A stretch of 64,000 nucleotides of DNA from positions 868,001 through 932,000 of the forward strand of contig CAWDAN010000001.1 in assembly GCA_963800335.1 (NCBI GenBank), given 5' to 3'. Origin of the DNA: Flavisphingopyxis sp963800335. GTDB taxonomy: Bacteria > Pseudomonadota > Alphaproteobacteria > Sphingomonadales > Sphingomonadaceae. The position numbers and the translations under genes were made by a program. Below are positions 17,257 to 26,885 of this stretch, in pieces (the stretch's first letter is position 1; the number at the start of each line of letters is the position of its first letter). Below the pieces are notes generated by a model. It was not told where the DNA came from. It saw only the letters and a program-made list of their open reading frames with translations, and did not search any database.

Positions 17257-17445
17257 ATGACAAACGACTATCTGCGCTATGCGGGAATCGCGCTCGGCGT
17301 TCTCGTTGTCGCGATGCTCGGCGAGCGTCGACGTATGCGGCGCAAGAACCTTGAACGCGTCGGCTTCATGCCGTGGCCGCTGATCACCGTGCTGGCGACG
17401 CTCTTGTTTGCCGTATTCGCCGGGCTGGCGGTGCGCGGCGGCTAG
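17257..17445 (+). CDS. Small membrane protein of unknown function
   Basis: A 62-residue protein with two hydrophobic segments (about 9-21 and 43-60) split by a very basic loop, GERRRMRRKNLERVG, which should lie in the cytoplasm. No family recognised. It is convergent with cpaF (7 bases apart). Codon use matches its neighbours. Confidence 0.6.
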   Translation: MTNDYLRYAGIALGVLVVAMLGERRRMRRKNLERVGFMPWPLITVLATLLFAVFAGLAVRGG

Positions 17446-17451
17446 GTCGCC

Positions 17452-18957
17452 CTAGAGACAGGCCTCTAAAAAGGGCTGGTCGAACCCGAACATCCGCGCC
17501 TTGTCGAGCGTATAGGGACGCAGGCCCATCGCGCGGTATTCGCCCTCGATCTTGCCGTCGGCGTCCTCGGAAATATATTCGAACTTGAACAGTTCCTGCG
17601 TGACGATGACGTCGCCTTCCATGCCGATGACCTCGGTGATGTTGGTGACGCGGCGCGAGCCGTCGCGCAGGCGTTTCACCTGGACGATAAGGTCGACCGA
17701 TTCGGCGATCTGGCGCGAAATGGCTTCCTTGGGGATCTTGATGTCGCCCATCAGGATCATGTTTTCCATACGACCGAGGCATTCGCGCGGACTGTTGGCG
17801 TGAAGCGTACACATCGAACCGTCATGGCCGGTGTTCATTGCGGCAAGCAGGTCGAAACATTCCGCGCCACGAATTTCGCCGAGGATGATGCGGTCGGGAC
17901 GCATACGCAGTGCGTTCTTGACGAGGTCGCCGATGGTGATCGCGCCCTGGCCTTCGAGGTTGGGCGGGCGGGTTTCGAGCGGCAGCCAGTGCGGCTGCTG
18001 CAGGCGAAGTTCGGCCGCATCCTCGATGGTGAGGACGCGTTCGCCCGGATCGATCATCTTCGACAGCGCGTTGAGCATCGTCGTCTTGCCCGAGCCGGTA
18101 CCGCCCGAGATGACGACGTTGAACCGGCACGCGCCCGCGATCTTCAAAGCGGTGCACATCTTCGGGCTCATCGCGTTCCAATCCTTGAGATTGTCGAGCG
18201 TGATCGGCTTGGCGGAGAATTTACGAATCGAGATCGCGGTGCCGCGCAGCGACAGCGGCGGGACGATGACGTTGACGCGGCTGCCGTCCTTGAGACGGGC
18301 ATCGGCGAGCGGGGTGGTCTGGTCGACGCGGCGACCGACCATGTTGACGATCCGCTGGGCGATCTGGAACAGATGCTCCTCGTCGCGGAACTGGATCGGC
18401 GCGAGCGTCAGCTTGCCACCTTTTTCGATGTAGGTCTGGTCGGGACCATTGACCATGATGTCCGAAATGTCGGGATCGGACAGCAGCTCCTCGAGCGGCC
18501 CGAAACCGAGCAGCTCGTCGACGAGGACCTTTTCAAGCGCGAACTGTTCGCGCCGGTTGAGCGTCAGCTTGAGCTCGGCGAGCACCTCCATCACGATCGG
18601 ACGGAATTCCTCGGTCAGCTCTTCCTTGTTGAGTGTTGCGGCGGCTTCGGGATCGACGCGTTCGAGCAGGCGCGGCAGGACCTGTTCTTTGATCTTGTGA
18701 ACCGACGCTTCGAAGCCCTGTGGCTTTTCGGCTTCGACCATGTCGGCCGAACGCAAGGCGAGGCGCGACATCGCTTCGTCGTGCGGGGTTTGCGGATCGG
18801 CATCGACCGCACCGGTCAGCACTTCGGGGTTGATCGGCGGGAACTGCTCGCCGCCTTCGGATTTCTTCTGAACCGGACCGACGCCCTGCATCGGCTTGGC
18901 GACGCCGAACGATGGCTTGGCCCCACCGGCCCCAGGTTTGCGCCCGAATGCACTCAT
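17452..18957 (-). CDS. cpaF: CpaF/TadA-type pilus assembly ATPase
   Basis: Type II/IV secretion superfamily hexameric ATPase that powers Flp/Tad pilus assembly. 501 residues: Gly/Pro-rich N-terminus, helical domain from about residue 70, N2 domain (LGFGPLEELLSDPDISDIMVNGP), Walker A ISGGTGSGKTTMLNAL near residue 280, Asp box VLTIEDAAEL, Walker B RPDRIILGEIRGAE and His box CTLHANSPREC. No other cpa/tad gene (cpaB, cpaC, cpaE, tadB, tadC, pilin) lies in the window, so it is isolated here. Confidence 0.93.
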   Translation of the reverse strand: MSAFGRKPGAGGAKPSFGVAKPMQGVGPVQKKSEGGEQFPPINPEVLTGAVDADPQTPHDEAMSRLALRSADMVEAEKPQGFEASVHKIKEQVLPRLLERVDPEAAATLNKEELTEEFRPIVMEVLAELKLTLNRREQFALEKVLVDELLGFGPLEELLSDPDISDIMVNGPDQTYIEKGGKLTLAPIQFRDEEHLFQIAQRIVNMVGRRVDQTTPLADARLKDGSRVNVIVPPLSLRGTAISIRKFSAKPITLDNLKDWNAMSPKMCTALKIAGACRFNVVISGGTGSGKTTMLNALSKMIDPGERVLTIEDAAELRLQQPHWLPLETRPPNLEGQGAITIGDLVKNALRMRPDRIILGEIRGAECFDLLAAMNTGHDGSMCTLHANSPRECLGRMENMILMGDIKIPKEAISRQIAESVDLIVQVKRLRDGSRRVTNITEVIGMEGDVIVTQELFKFEYISEDADGKIEGEYRAMGLRPYTLDKARMFGFDQPFLEACL

Positions 18958-19095
18958 TGAAATCGTCCCTTTCCCGGCGCCGACAGTCCGGTTTGCGCCA
19001 GTGGTCGAGGTCGATTGCTAGCGGGAAATGGTAAACCAATCGGAAACTTAGAGTCGGAAGCGTGCGATTGTGACGAATTTATCGGGCCAAAACGA

Positions 19096-19124
19096 AAAAC
19101 CCCGGCACGAATGGCCGGGGTTTT
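19096..19124 (-). terminator. Rho-independent terminator of the atp operon
   Basis: A perfect 11-base stem (AAAACCCCGGC / GCCGGGGTTTT) with a 7-base loop lies 27 bases after the atpC stop. On the minus strand it is followed by a T-rich run (TTTTTCGTTTT). Confidence 0.9.
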
Positions 19125-19150
19125 GAACGTCTGAAACGAGAAGGAGCGGT

Positions 19151-19408
19151 CTATTCGCCGATCTTCTCCGCCAGCACGGTCAGGCCGTTGGCGCTGACCT
19201 CGGCAAAGCCGCCTTCGATCACCAGCGTCTCGGGTTCGCCGCCTTCGGTCTTGTAGATCGTCAGCGCACCGTCGCGGATCGTCGACATGAAGGGGGCATG
19301 GCCCTCGAGCACGCCGAAATCGCCCTCGCTGCCGGGCACGACGACCATATAGGCCTCGTCCGAGCGGACCAGCTTTTCGGGCGTTACGATTTCGAACTTG
19401 AGTGCCAT
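19151..19408 (-). CDS. atpC: ATP synthase F1 epsilon subunit, short form
   Basis: Part of the central stalk. Only 85 residues: the N-terminal beta-sandwich is complete (FEIVTPEKLV, VVPGSEGDFGVLEGHAPF, IEGGFAEVSANGLTVLAE) but the C-terminal two-helix domain of most bacterial epsilons (130-140 residues) is absent. The inhibitory 'epsilon-up' conformation is therefore impossible. The stop codon is natural, and the terminator follows at once, so this is not a visible truncation by error. Last gene of the operon. Confidence 0.95.
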   Translation of the reverse strand: MALKFEIVTPEKLVRSDEAYMVVVPGSEGDFGVLEGHAPFMSTIRDGALTIYKTEGGEPETLVIEGGFAEVSANGLTVLAEKIGE

Positions 19409-19433
19409 GTCTGTCTTTCCGGTTCGCTAGCGA

Positions 19434-20951
19434 TCAGGCCTCGTCGGCCATCTTCTTGCCCTTGGCGATCGCTTCGTCGATGCCGCCGACCATGTAGAAG
19501 GCGTTTTCGGGCAGATAGTCATATTCGCCGTCGACAACTGCCTTGAACGATTTGACGGTGTCCTCGATCGCGACGAACTTGCCCGGGATGCCGGTGAAGA
19601 CCTCGGCGACGTGGAACGGCTGCGACAGGAACTTCTGCAGCTTGCGCGCGCGTGCGACGGTCAGCTTATCTTCTTCGCTGAGCTCGTCCATGCCGAGAAT
19701 GGCGATGATGTCCTGCAGCGACTTGTACTTCTGCAGCGTTTCCTGGACACGGCGAGCGGTTTCGTAATGCTCCTGGCCGACGACCGCGGTGGTGAGCACG
19801 CGGCTGGTCGAATCGAGCGGATCGACCGCAGGGTAGATGCCGAGCTCGGAAATCGCGCGGTTAAGCACGGTGGTCGCGTCCAAATGCGCGAACGACGTTG
19901 CCGGCGCGGGATCGGTAAGATCGTCGGCGGGAACGTAGATCGCCTGGACCGAGGTGATCGACCCCTTGTTGGTCGAGGTGATGCGTTCCTGGAGCGCGCC
20001 CATGTCTGTCGACAGCGTCGGCTGATAACCCACCGCGGAGGGAATACGTCCCAGCAGTGCCGACACTTCCGAACCCGCCTGAGTGAAGCGGAAGATGTTG
20101 TCGACGAAGAACAGGACATCCTGGCCTTCCTCGTCGCGGAAATATTCGGCCATCGTCAGGCCCGACAGGGCGACGCGGGCGCGGGCGCCCGGGGGCTCGT
20201 TCATCTGGCCGAATACCAGCGCGACCTTCGAACCTTCGGAGATTGCTTCGCCCGCTTCGTTCTTGGCGATAACGCCGGCGTCGAGGAATTCGTGGTAAAG
20301 GTCGTTGCCTTCGCGCGTACGCTCGCCGACCCCGGCGAACACCGAGGTGCCGCCGTGACCCTTGGCGATGTTGTTGATCAGTTCCTGGATCAGCACAGTC
20401 TTGCCGACGCCGGCGCCGCCGAACAGGCCGATCTTGCCGCCCTTGGCGTACGGCGCGAGGAGATCGATGACCTTGATGCCGGTGACGAGGATCGCGGCAT
20501 CGGTCGACTGGTCGACGAAGGCGGGGGCCTCGGCATGGATCGGGGCGGAGCGGGTCGCGCCAACGGGGCCGCGCTCGTCGATCGGCTCGCCGATGACGTT
20601 CATGATGCGGCCGAGCGTTTCGGGGCCGACGGGGACCGAGATCTGGCTGCCGGTGTCGCGCACGGGCTGGCCGCGGGTCAGGCCCTCGGTGGCGTCCATG
20701 GCGATCGTGCGGACGGTGTTCTCGCCGAGATGCTGGGCGACTTCGAGGACGAGGCGGTTGCCGTTATTGTCGGTTTCGAGCGCCGAGAGAATCGCGGGCA
20801 GTTCGCCGTCGAACACGACGTCGACGACGGCGCCGATGACCTGGGCGATCTTGCCGTTGGCGTCGCCCTGCGTCTGGCCGACCGGCGTTTTCTTCGCGGG
20901 AGCCTTTTTGGCGGGCGCCTTCTTGGCGGTTTTGGGTGCTGCGGTTGCCAT
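19434..20951 (-). CDS. atpD: ATP synthase F1 beta subunit with basic N-terminal extension
   Basis: Catalytic subunit, 505 residues. P-loop GGAGVGKTVLIQELI near residue 185, FAGVGERTREGNDLYHE, and ALVFGQMNEPPGARARV. The core starts at GKIAQVIGAVVDV (about residue 33), preceded by an extra stretch of about 30 residues rich in Lys, Ala and Pro (repeated KKAPA units) that most bacterial beta subunits lack. The ATG at 20951 has a usable upstream site and the frame is unambiguous. 21 bases after atpG. Confidence 0.97.
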   Translation of the reverse strand: MATAAPKTAKKAPAKKAPAKKTPVGQTQGDANGKIAQVIGAVVDVVFDGELPAILSALETDNNGNRLVLEVAQHLGENTVRTIAMDATEGLTRGQPVRDTGSQISVPVGPETLGRIMNVIGEPIDERGPVGATRSAPIHAEAPAFVDQSTDAAILVTGIKVIDLLAPYAKGGKIGLFGGAGVGKTVLIQELINNIAKGHGGTSVFAGVGERTREGNDLYHEFLDAGVIAKNEAGEAISEGSKVALVFGQMNEPPGARARVALSGLTMAEYFRDEEGQDVLFFVDNIFRFTQAGSEVSALLGRIPSAVGYQPTLSTDMGALQERITSTNKGSITSVQAIYVPADDLTDPAPATSFAHLDATTVLNRAISELGIYPAVDPLDSTSRVLTTAVVGQEHYETARRVQETLQKYKSLQDIIAILGMDELSEEDKLTVARARKLQKFLSQPFHVAEVFTGIPGKFVAIEDTVKSFKAVVDGEYDYLPENAFYMVGGIDEAIAKGKKMADEA

Positions 20952-20972
20952 GTCTGTCTTCCTTGGCCTGTC

Positions 20973-21845
20973 TTAGAGCGCTTCGGCGCCCGAGATGATT
21001 TCGACGAGTTCGGTGGTGATCGCGGCCTGGCGGCTGCGGTTATACTGGATGGTGAGCTTCTGGATGAGGTCGCCCGCATTGCGCGTGGCGTTGTCCATCG
21101 CGGTCATCGACGCGCCCTGTTCGCCGGCGACGTTCTCGAGCAGCGCCTTGAATATCTGGATCGTGATGTTGCGCGGCAGCAGCTGTTCGAGGATTTCCTC
21201 CTCGTCGGGTTCGTATTCGACAGCGGCATCGCCGCCGACGGTCGCGGTTGCGGGCATCGCGACGGGGATGATCTGTTGCGCGGTCGGTTCCTGGACCAAA
21301 GGCGAGCGGAACTTCGAATAGACCAAGGTCGCGACATCGAAATCGCCCGCTTCGTACATCGCGAGCAACTTCTCGGCGATTTCCTTGGCTTCGTGAAAGC
21401 CCGGAGTCTTGACCGGCGTGGTGTCGTAATATTCTACGATCGCATCGCCGTGGAGGCGCAAAAGGCCGCTGCGCGCCTTGCGCCCGACGACCATGAACTT
21501 GACCGTCTTGCCAGCTTCGAGCAGCGCCTTGGCGCGTTCGCGCGCGGCCTTGACGATGTTCGCGTTGAACGGTCCGGCGAGACCGCGATCGGCGGCCGCG
21601 ACGAGGAGCAGGTGAACCTGGTCCTTGCCGTTGCCGGCGAGCAAAGGCGGCGCACCGTCGCCCGACACCTGGCTCGCCAGGCTGGCGACGACAGCTTCGA
21701 GCCGCTCCGAATACGGACGCGCGGCTTCGGCTGCCGCCTGCGCCTTGCGCAGCTTGGCAGCGGCGACCATCTGCTTGGCCTTGGTGATCTTCTGGGTCGA
21801 TTTGACCGAGCCGATCCGCCCTTTGAGTTCTTTCAGACTGGCCAT
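20973..21845 (-). CDS. atpG: ATP synthase F1 gamma subunit
   Basis: Rotor shaft of F1. 290 residues with the conserved N-terminal helix SLKELKGRIGSVKSTQKITKAKQMVAAAKLR-type start and the C-terminal helix ASMTAMDNATRNAGDLIQKLTIQYNRSRQAAITTELVEI. Middle region carries ADRGLAGPFNANIVK. Normal length; sits between atpA and atpD as usual. Confidence 0.97.
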   Translation of the reverse strand: MASLKELKGRIGSVKSTQKITKAKQMVAAAKLRKAQAAAEAARPYSERLEAVVASLASQVSGDGAPPLLAGNGKDQVHLLLVAAADRGLAGPFNANIVKAARERAKALLEAGKTVKFMVVGRKARSGLLRLHGDAIVEYYDTTPVKTPGFHEAKEIAEKLLAMYEAGDFDVATLVYSKFRSPLVQEPTAQQIIPVAMPATATVGGDAAVEYEPDEEEILEQLLPRNITIQIFKALLENVAGEQGASMTAMDNATRNAGDLIQKLTIQYNRSRQAAITTELVEIISGAEAL

Positions 21846-21913
21846 GTGATCCCGTCTTCAATCCCTAGTTATCGTCGCGCTGAAGGCACTCCAGCGGTGA
21901 AATGAAATCCGGC

Positions 21914-23443
<1,530 letters not shown>

Positions 23444-23476
23444 TGTTTAGCCTTTCATCGAAGCCTGGTGAGGCTT

Positions 23477-24043
23477 TCAGCCCTTCATCGCGAGGGCGAG
23501 GGTGTTCAAACGGGTGCGGATCGAGGAATCGATCATCTGGCTGCCGATCTTGACGATCAGTCCGCCGAGAATCTCGGGGTCGGTTTTTTGCGTCAGCGTG
23601 ACGTCGCGGCCGACGCGCGTCTTGAGCTTGGCCTTGAGCGCGGTTACCTGGCCGCTCGACAGCGGGCGCGCCGAAACGACTTCGGCATCGACTTCGCCGC
23701 GCTGGTCGGCGGCGAGCAACTTGAACGCGCGAGCCATGGCCGGGAGGTCGGCGAGGCGATGATTGGCGCTGACGACGCCCAGAAAATCGCGGGTCAGCGA
23801 ATCGAGACCGAGCGAAGTGGCGACAGCGTCGACGGCTTTGCCTGCCTGCGCGCGCGACAGCATCGGATTGGTGATCAGCGCCTTGAAGTCGCTCGACTGG
23901 GCGATCGCATCGCCCAGCTTGGCGAGACTCGATTCGACCGCGCCAAGCGCTCCGCGCTCGTTCGCCAGATCGAACAGGGCGATTGCGTAACGCCCGCCCA
24001 GGCTCGCTTGAATGTTGGCCTGCATGCCGCCGGAATGATCCAC
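23477..24043 (-). CDS. atpH: ATP synthase F1 delta subunit
   Basis: Stator subunit joining F1 to the b subunits. 188 residues with ASLGGRYAIALFDLANERGAL near the N-terminus and the C-terminal DPEILGGLIVKIGSQMIDSSIRTRLNTLALAMKG-type end. I place the start at a GTG (24043): the following residues, DHSGG, sit where related proteins begin, and an AAGGA lies ten bases upstream. An ATG six codons downstream is the alternative; the frame also stays open upstream but the extra residues do not look like family sequence. Confidence 0.93.
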   Translation of the reverse strand: MDHSGGMQANIQASLGGRYAIALFDLANERGALGAVESSLAKLGDAIAQSSDFKALITNPMLSRAQAGKAVDAVATSLGLDSLTRDFLGVVSANHRLADLPAMARAFKLLAADQRGEVDAEVVSARPLSSGQVTALKAKLKTRVGRDVTLTQKTDPEILGGLIVKIGSQMIDSSIRTRLNTLALAMKG

Positions 24044-24133
24044 GCGCCCAATGTCCTTTTTGGAAGCCCGATTAAGTGATTCGCGCAAAAAATGCGGGCA
24101 TCCGAGGGGAGTCCGCATCGCGAGTTGCGGCGC

Positions 24134-24162
24134 GCCTAGCATCGCCTTCTACAGCTTGCAAG
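24134..24162 (-). promoter_or_regulatory. Possible sigma-70 type promoter of the atp operon
   Basis: On the minus strand CTTGCA, 17 bases, CTAGGC lies about 90 bases upstream of atpH in the only sizeable gap before it. Weak match; offered as the best candidate. Confidence 0.35.
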
Positions 24163-24194
24163 TGCGTGCGCCCCGCCTGCGAGCAGATGGCGAT

Positions 24195-25736
24195 TTAGCG
24201 GGCCTTGCGGCAGTCGTAAACGAGCCGCTCATTGGGGTCGGCCGGGAGCATCGCGAGGATTGCGTCCTGCTGGACGCCGAGCGCCTGCACCGCGGCCGGA
24301 TCGGCAGTGCATTGCTTGGTCGAGACGTTGGCACGCAATTCGCGAGCGCGGGCCATGGTTTCGGCATCGAGCAGGTAGCGCTGGTTGCGATATGTCGCGT
24401 CGACAGGATCGAAGCTCAGCACCGACACGGTCGCCTCTTCATTGGGGACGAGGACGCGACTCCACAGGCCGTCGCTGCCCAGCGCATATTGGGTTCGTCC
24501 GTTGACGCAGCCGGCTTCGTCAAAGTCGAGCGCGACGTCGTCTGTCGGCGAAACGGTTATGCGGCTTTGCTCGGGCGCGATCGTGCAGAGCAGCTTGCCC
24601 GTTGCCGCAAGGCCGGCGGTTCCTGATCCGCCGCCGTCGCGCGCGATGTCGGGGACGGTGATGTCGGTCGGCGACGGGCGCGTGAGAAAGACGATCAGCG
24701 CGGCGAGCATCAGCACTCCGCCGACACTGCCAGCAATCTTTGCATCGCGTTCGCGGTTTTTGGTCGTGAACAGGCCTGCCGCACCCAGCGCCAGCGCGCC
24801 GAACACGAACAGCGCGAGCGCCAGCGCCATGCGGTTCTCGCGACTCGTCTCGTTGGCAGCATGCGCCTGTTCGAGCGCCGCGCTCCGCCTGGCCGCAGCG
24901 TCGGCGTCGCGCTTGGCCCGCGCGGCCGCGGCGATTCGCTGCTCGGCCGTCATCCGCGCGCTGTCGCGGCTCGATGCTTCGGCCATCGTCAGGCATGCGT
25001 TCGATATGGCGGTGTATTTCTGGTTCGATTCGCCAAGGAAGCGCGTCAGTTCGCGGTTCGATATGGCAAAGGCGAAGGGCGAATCGCCGTCGTCGGCGCG
25101 GGTGATGAATGTGTTTACGCCGACGACGCGACCGCATTCGTCGACCAGCGGTCCGCCCGAATTGCCGCGCGCGATGCTCGCAGTATGGACCATCGCGGCA
25201 ATGCCGTTGATAACCTGCTGGTTCGACAGGTTGCCGTTCGACCGGACGGGGGTGCGCGGGGTGATGTAATCGGCGGCATCGACCGCGGCGGCGGCATCGA
25301 CATTGCCCGGATAGCCCAGCGCGGTGACCTCTTCGCCGGCCTCGAATGGCCCGGTATAGATCGCCGTCACCGGGATATGGCCTTCGACCATTTCGATGAG
25401 GGCAAGGTCGCGCTTGGTGTCGATCGCGACAAGCCGCGCCTCATAGCTTTTCTTGCCCTCCGACGGGACAACGCCGAGCGCGACATTCTGCGGGTAGCGG
25501 ACAGCCGATTCAACGACGTGCGCGTTGGTGACGATCCGCGTCGGCGAGACCGCGAAACCCGATCCGTGGCCGAAGCCGACGACCTCGCCATTGACGATTG
25601 CGACGGTGACGACGCGCACAACCCCGCGCCCGGCGGCGGCGACGTCGTCGGCCTGCGTCGGCGCGGCGATCGCGAGAGCGGCAAGCGCGGCGATGAGCGC
25701 ACAGAAACGGGCGAAGCGATGGGCAAGGCTGGTCAT
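24195..25736 (-). CDS. Membrane-bound trypsin-like (S1) serine protease with unusual architecture
   Basis: 513 residues. Order: signal peptide (to about residue 29, ending TQADD), S1/HtrA-like protease domain with the triad in VTNAHVVES (His), KRDLALIEM (Asp) and ARGNSGGPLVDE (Ser), an Ala/Arg-rich probable coiled coil (about 265-310), two hydrophobic segments (about 312-330 and 340-358), and a C-terminal domain of about 150 residues with several cysteines. It lacks a PDZ domain. The C-terminal domain is not one I recognise; it may face the periplasm like the protease domain. Divergent from ada. Confidence 0.82.
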   Translation of the reverse strand: MTSLAHRFARFCALIAALAALAIAAPTQADDVAAAGRGVVRVVTVAIVNGEVVGFGHGSGFAVSPTRIVTNAHVVESAVRYPQNVALGVVPSEGKKSYEARLVAIDTKRDLALIEMVEGHIPVTAIYTGPFEAGEEVTALGYPGNVDAAAAVDAADYITPRTPVRSNGNLSNQQVINGIAAMVHTASIARGNSGGPLVDECGRVVGVNTFITRADDGDSPFAFAISNRELTRFLGESNQKYTAISNACLTMAEASSRDSARMTAEQRIAAAARAKRDADAAARRSAALEQAHAANETSRENRMALALALFVFGALALGAAGLFTTKNRERDAKIAGSVGGVLMLAALIVFLTRPSPTDITVPDIARDGGGSGTAGLAATGKLLCTIAPEQSRITVSPTDDVALDFDEAGCVNGRTQYALGSDGLWSRVLVPNEEATVSVLSFDPVDATYRNQRYLLDAETMARARELRANVSTKQCTADPAAVQALGVQQDAILAMLPADPNERLVYDCRKAR

Positions 25737-25835
25737 GGCCGCCAGTGTCTAACCCGTCGCGCTTTGAACGCAAGGCGCGGGACGTCGAAGCGATGCTTGC
25801 GCGCTATCACGACACACGCAACAAGGAGGGCGAAC

Positions 25836-26885
25836 ATGACCCAGACAGTCCCGATCGATGGCGAACAGGCATGGCGCGCCGTGCTGCGGCGTGACCGCAG
25901 CCACGACGGGCGTTTCGTCACCGGCGTCCTTTCGACGGGCATTTATTGTCGTCCGTCGTGCTCCGCGCGGCATCCGCTGCGCCGGAACGTGCGCTTTTTT
26001 GCTGACGGTGCCGCAGCACGCGCGGCTGGTCTCAGGCCCTGCAAGCGCTGCTCGCCCGACGATGTCGCGCGCGACGAACGTGCGGTGCTCGAAGCGATCG
26101 ACGCGATCAAGCAGGCAGAAGAGCCGTTGGCGCTCGCGGCGCTGGCCCAGCGGACCGGCTATTCGCCGAGCCATTTCCAGCGCATCTTTACCGCTCAAAC
26201 CGGCCTGTCGCCCGCGGCCTATGCCCGCGCATTGCGCGACGAGCGCGCGCGCACCGCGCTGAGCGAGGCGGGCCGCGTCACCGATGCGATCTACGATGCG
26301 GGCTTTTCGGGGCCGTCGCGATTCTACGATTCGACGAAAGGAAAACTCGGCATGACGGCTTCGATCTGGGCCGATGGCGGCAAGGACGCGACGATCCATT
26401 GGGCGGTCGTCGCAACAAGCCTGGGCGACATGTTTGTCGCGGCGACCGACAAGGGGGTTTGCCGCCTGTCGTTCGACGAGGATGCAAGAGCGCTGGCAAA
26501 ACGCTTTCCCAACGCCAAGCTGGTCGAGGGCGGCGCGGCGTTCGAAGCGCTGCTCGCCGATGTCGTCGCCTCGGTCGAGGCTCCGGGCGACTTCGGCCAC
26601 ATCCCGCTCGACGTGAAGGGCACCGCCTTCCAGGAAGCGTGCTGGGCCGCGCTGCGCGCTATCCCACCTGGGGAGACGCGCAGCTATGCCGACATCGCCG
26701 CTGCCGCGGGCAGCCCCAAGGCAACGCGCGCGGCGGGGTCGGCCAATGCCGACAACCATGTCGCGGTGCTGATCCCGTGCCACCGCGTGATCCGCAAGGA
26801 CGGTAGCCTGGGTGGCTATGCCTACGGCCTCGAACGCAAGGCCGCGTTGCTCGACAAGGAGCGACGCGACCGGGGCGCTACATGA
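25836..26885 (+). CDS. ada: Bifunctional Ada: methylphosphotriester acceptor/activator and O6-methylguanine-DNA methyltransferase
   Basis: Repairs alkylated DNA and, once methylated, activates the adaptive response. 349 residues with the zinc-binding cysteines at C38, C42, C69 and C72 (same numbers as in E. coli), an AraC-type helix-turn-helix (ALAQRTGYSPSHFQRIF, about residue 105), and the C-terminal methyltransferase with acceptor C315 in LIPCHRVIRKDG. The start at 25836 has a strong AAGGAGGG upstream; the frame is open far upstream but that part overlaps the protease gene on the other strand. The C-terminus overlaps priA by 8 bases. Confidence 0.96.
   Translation: MTQTVPIDGEQAWRAVLRRDRSHDGRFVTGVLSTGIYCRPSCSARHPLRRNVRFFADGAAARAAGLRPCKRCSPDDVARDERAVLEAIDAIKQAEEPLALAALAQRTGYSPSHFQRIFTAQTGLSPAAYARALRDERARTALSEAGRVTDAIYDAGFSGPSRFYDSTKGKLGMTASIWADGGKDATIHWAVVATSLGDMFVAATDKGVCRLSFDEDARALAKRFPNAKLVEGGAAFEALLADVVASVEAPGDFGHIPLDVKGTAFQEACWAALRAIPPGETRSYADIAAAAGSPKATRAAGSANADNHVAVLIPCHRVIRKDGSLGGYAYGLERKAALLDKERRDRGAT

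Noticed and set aside
24861..25835. Upstream in-frame extension of ada
   Set aside because: The extension lies antisense to the protease gene; the ATG at 25836 has a strong ribosome site and gives the standard Ada cysteine numbering.
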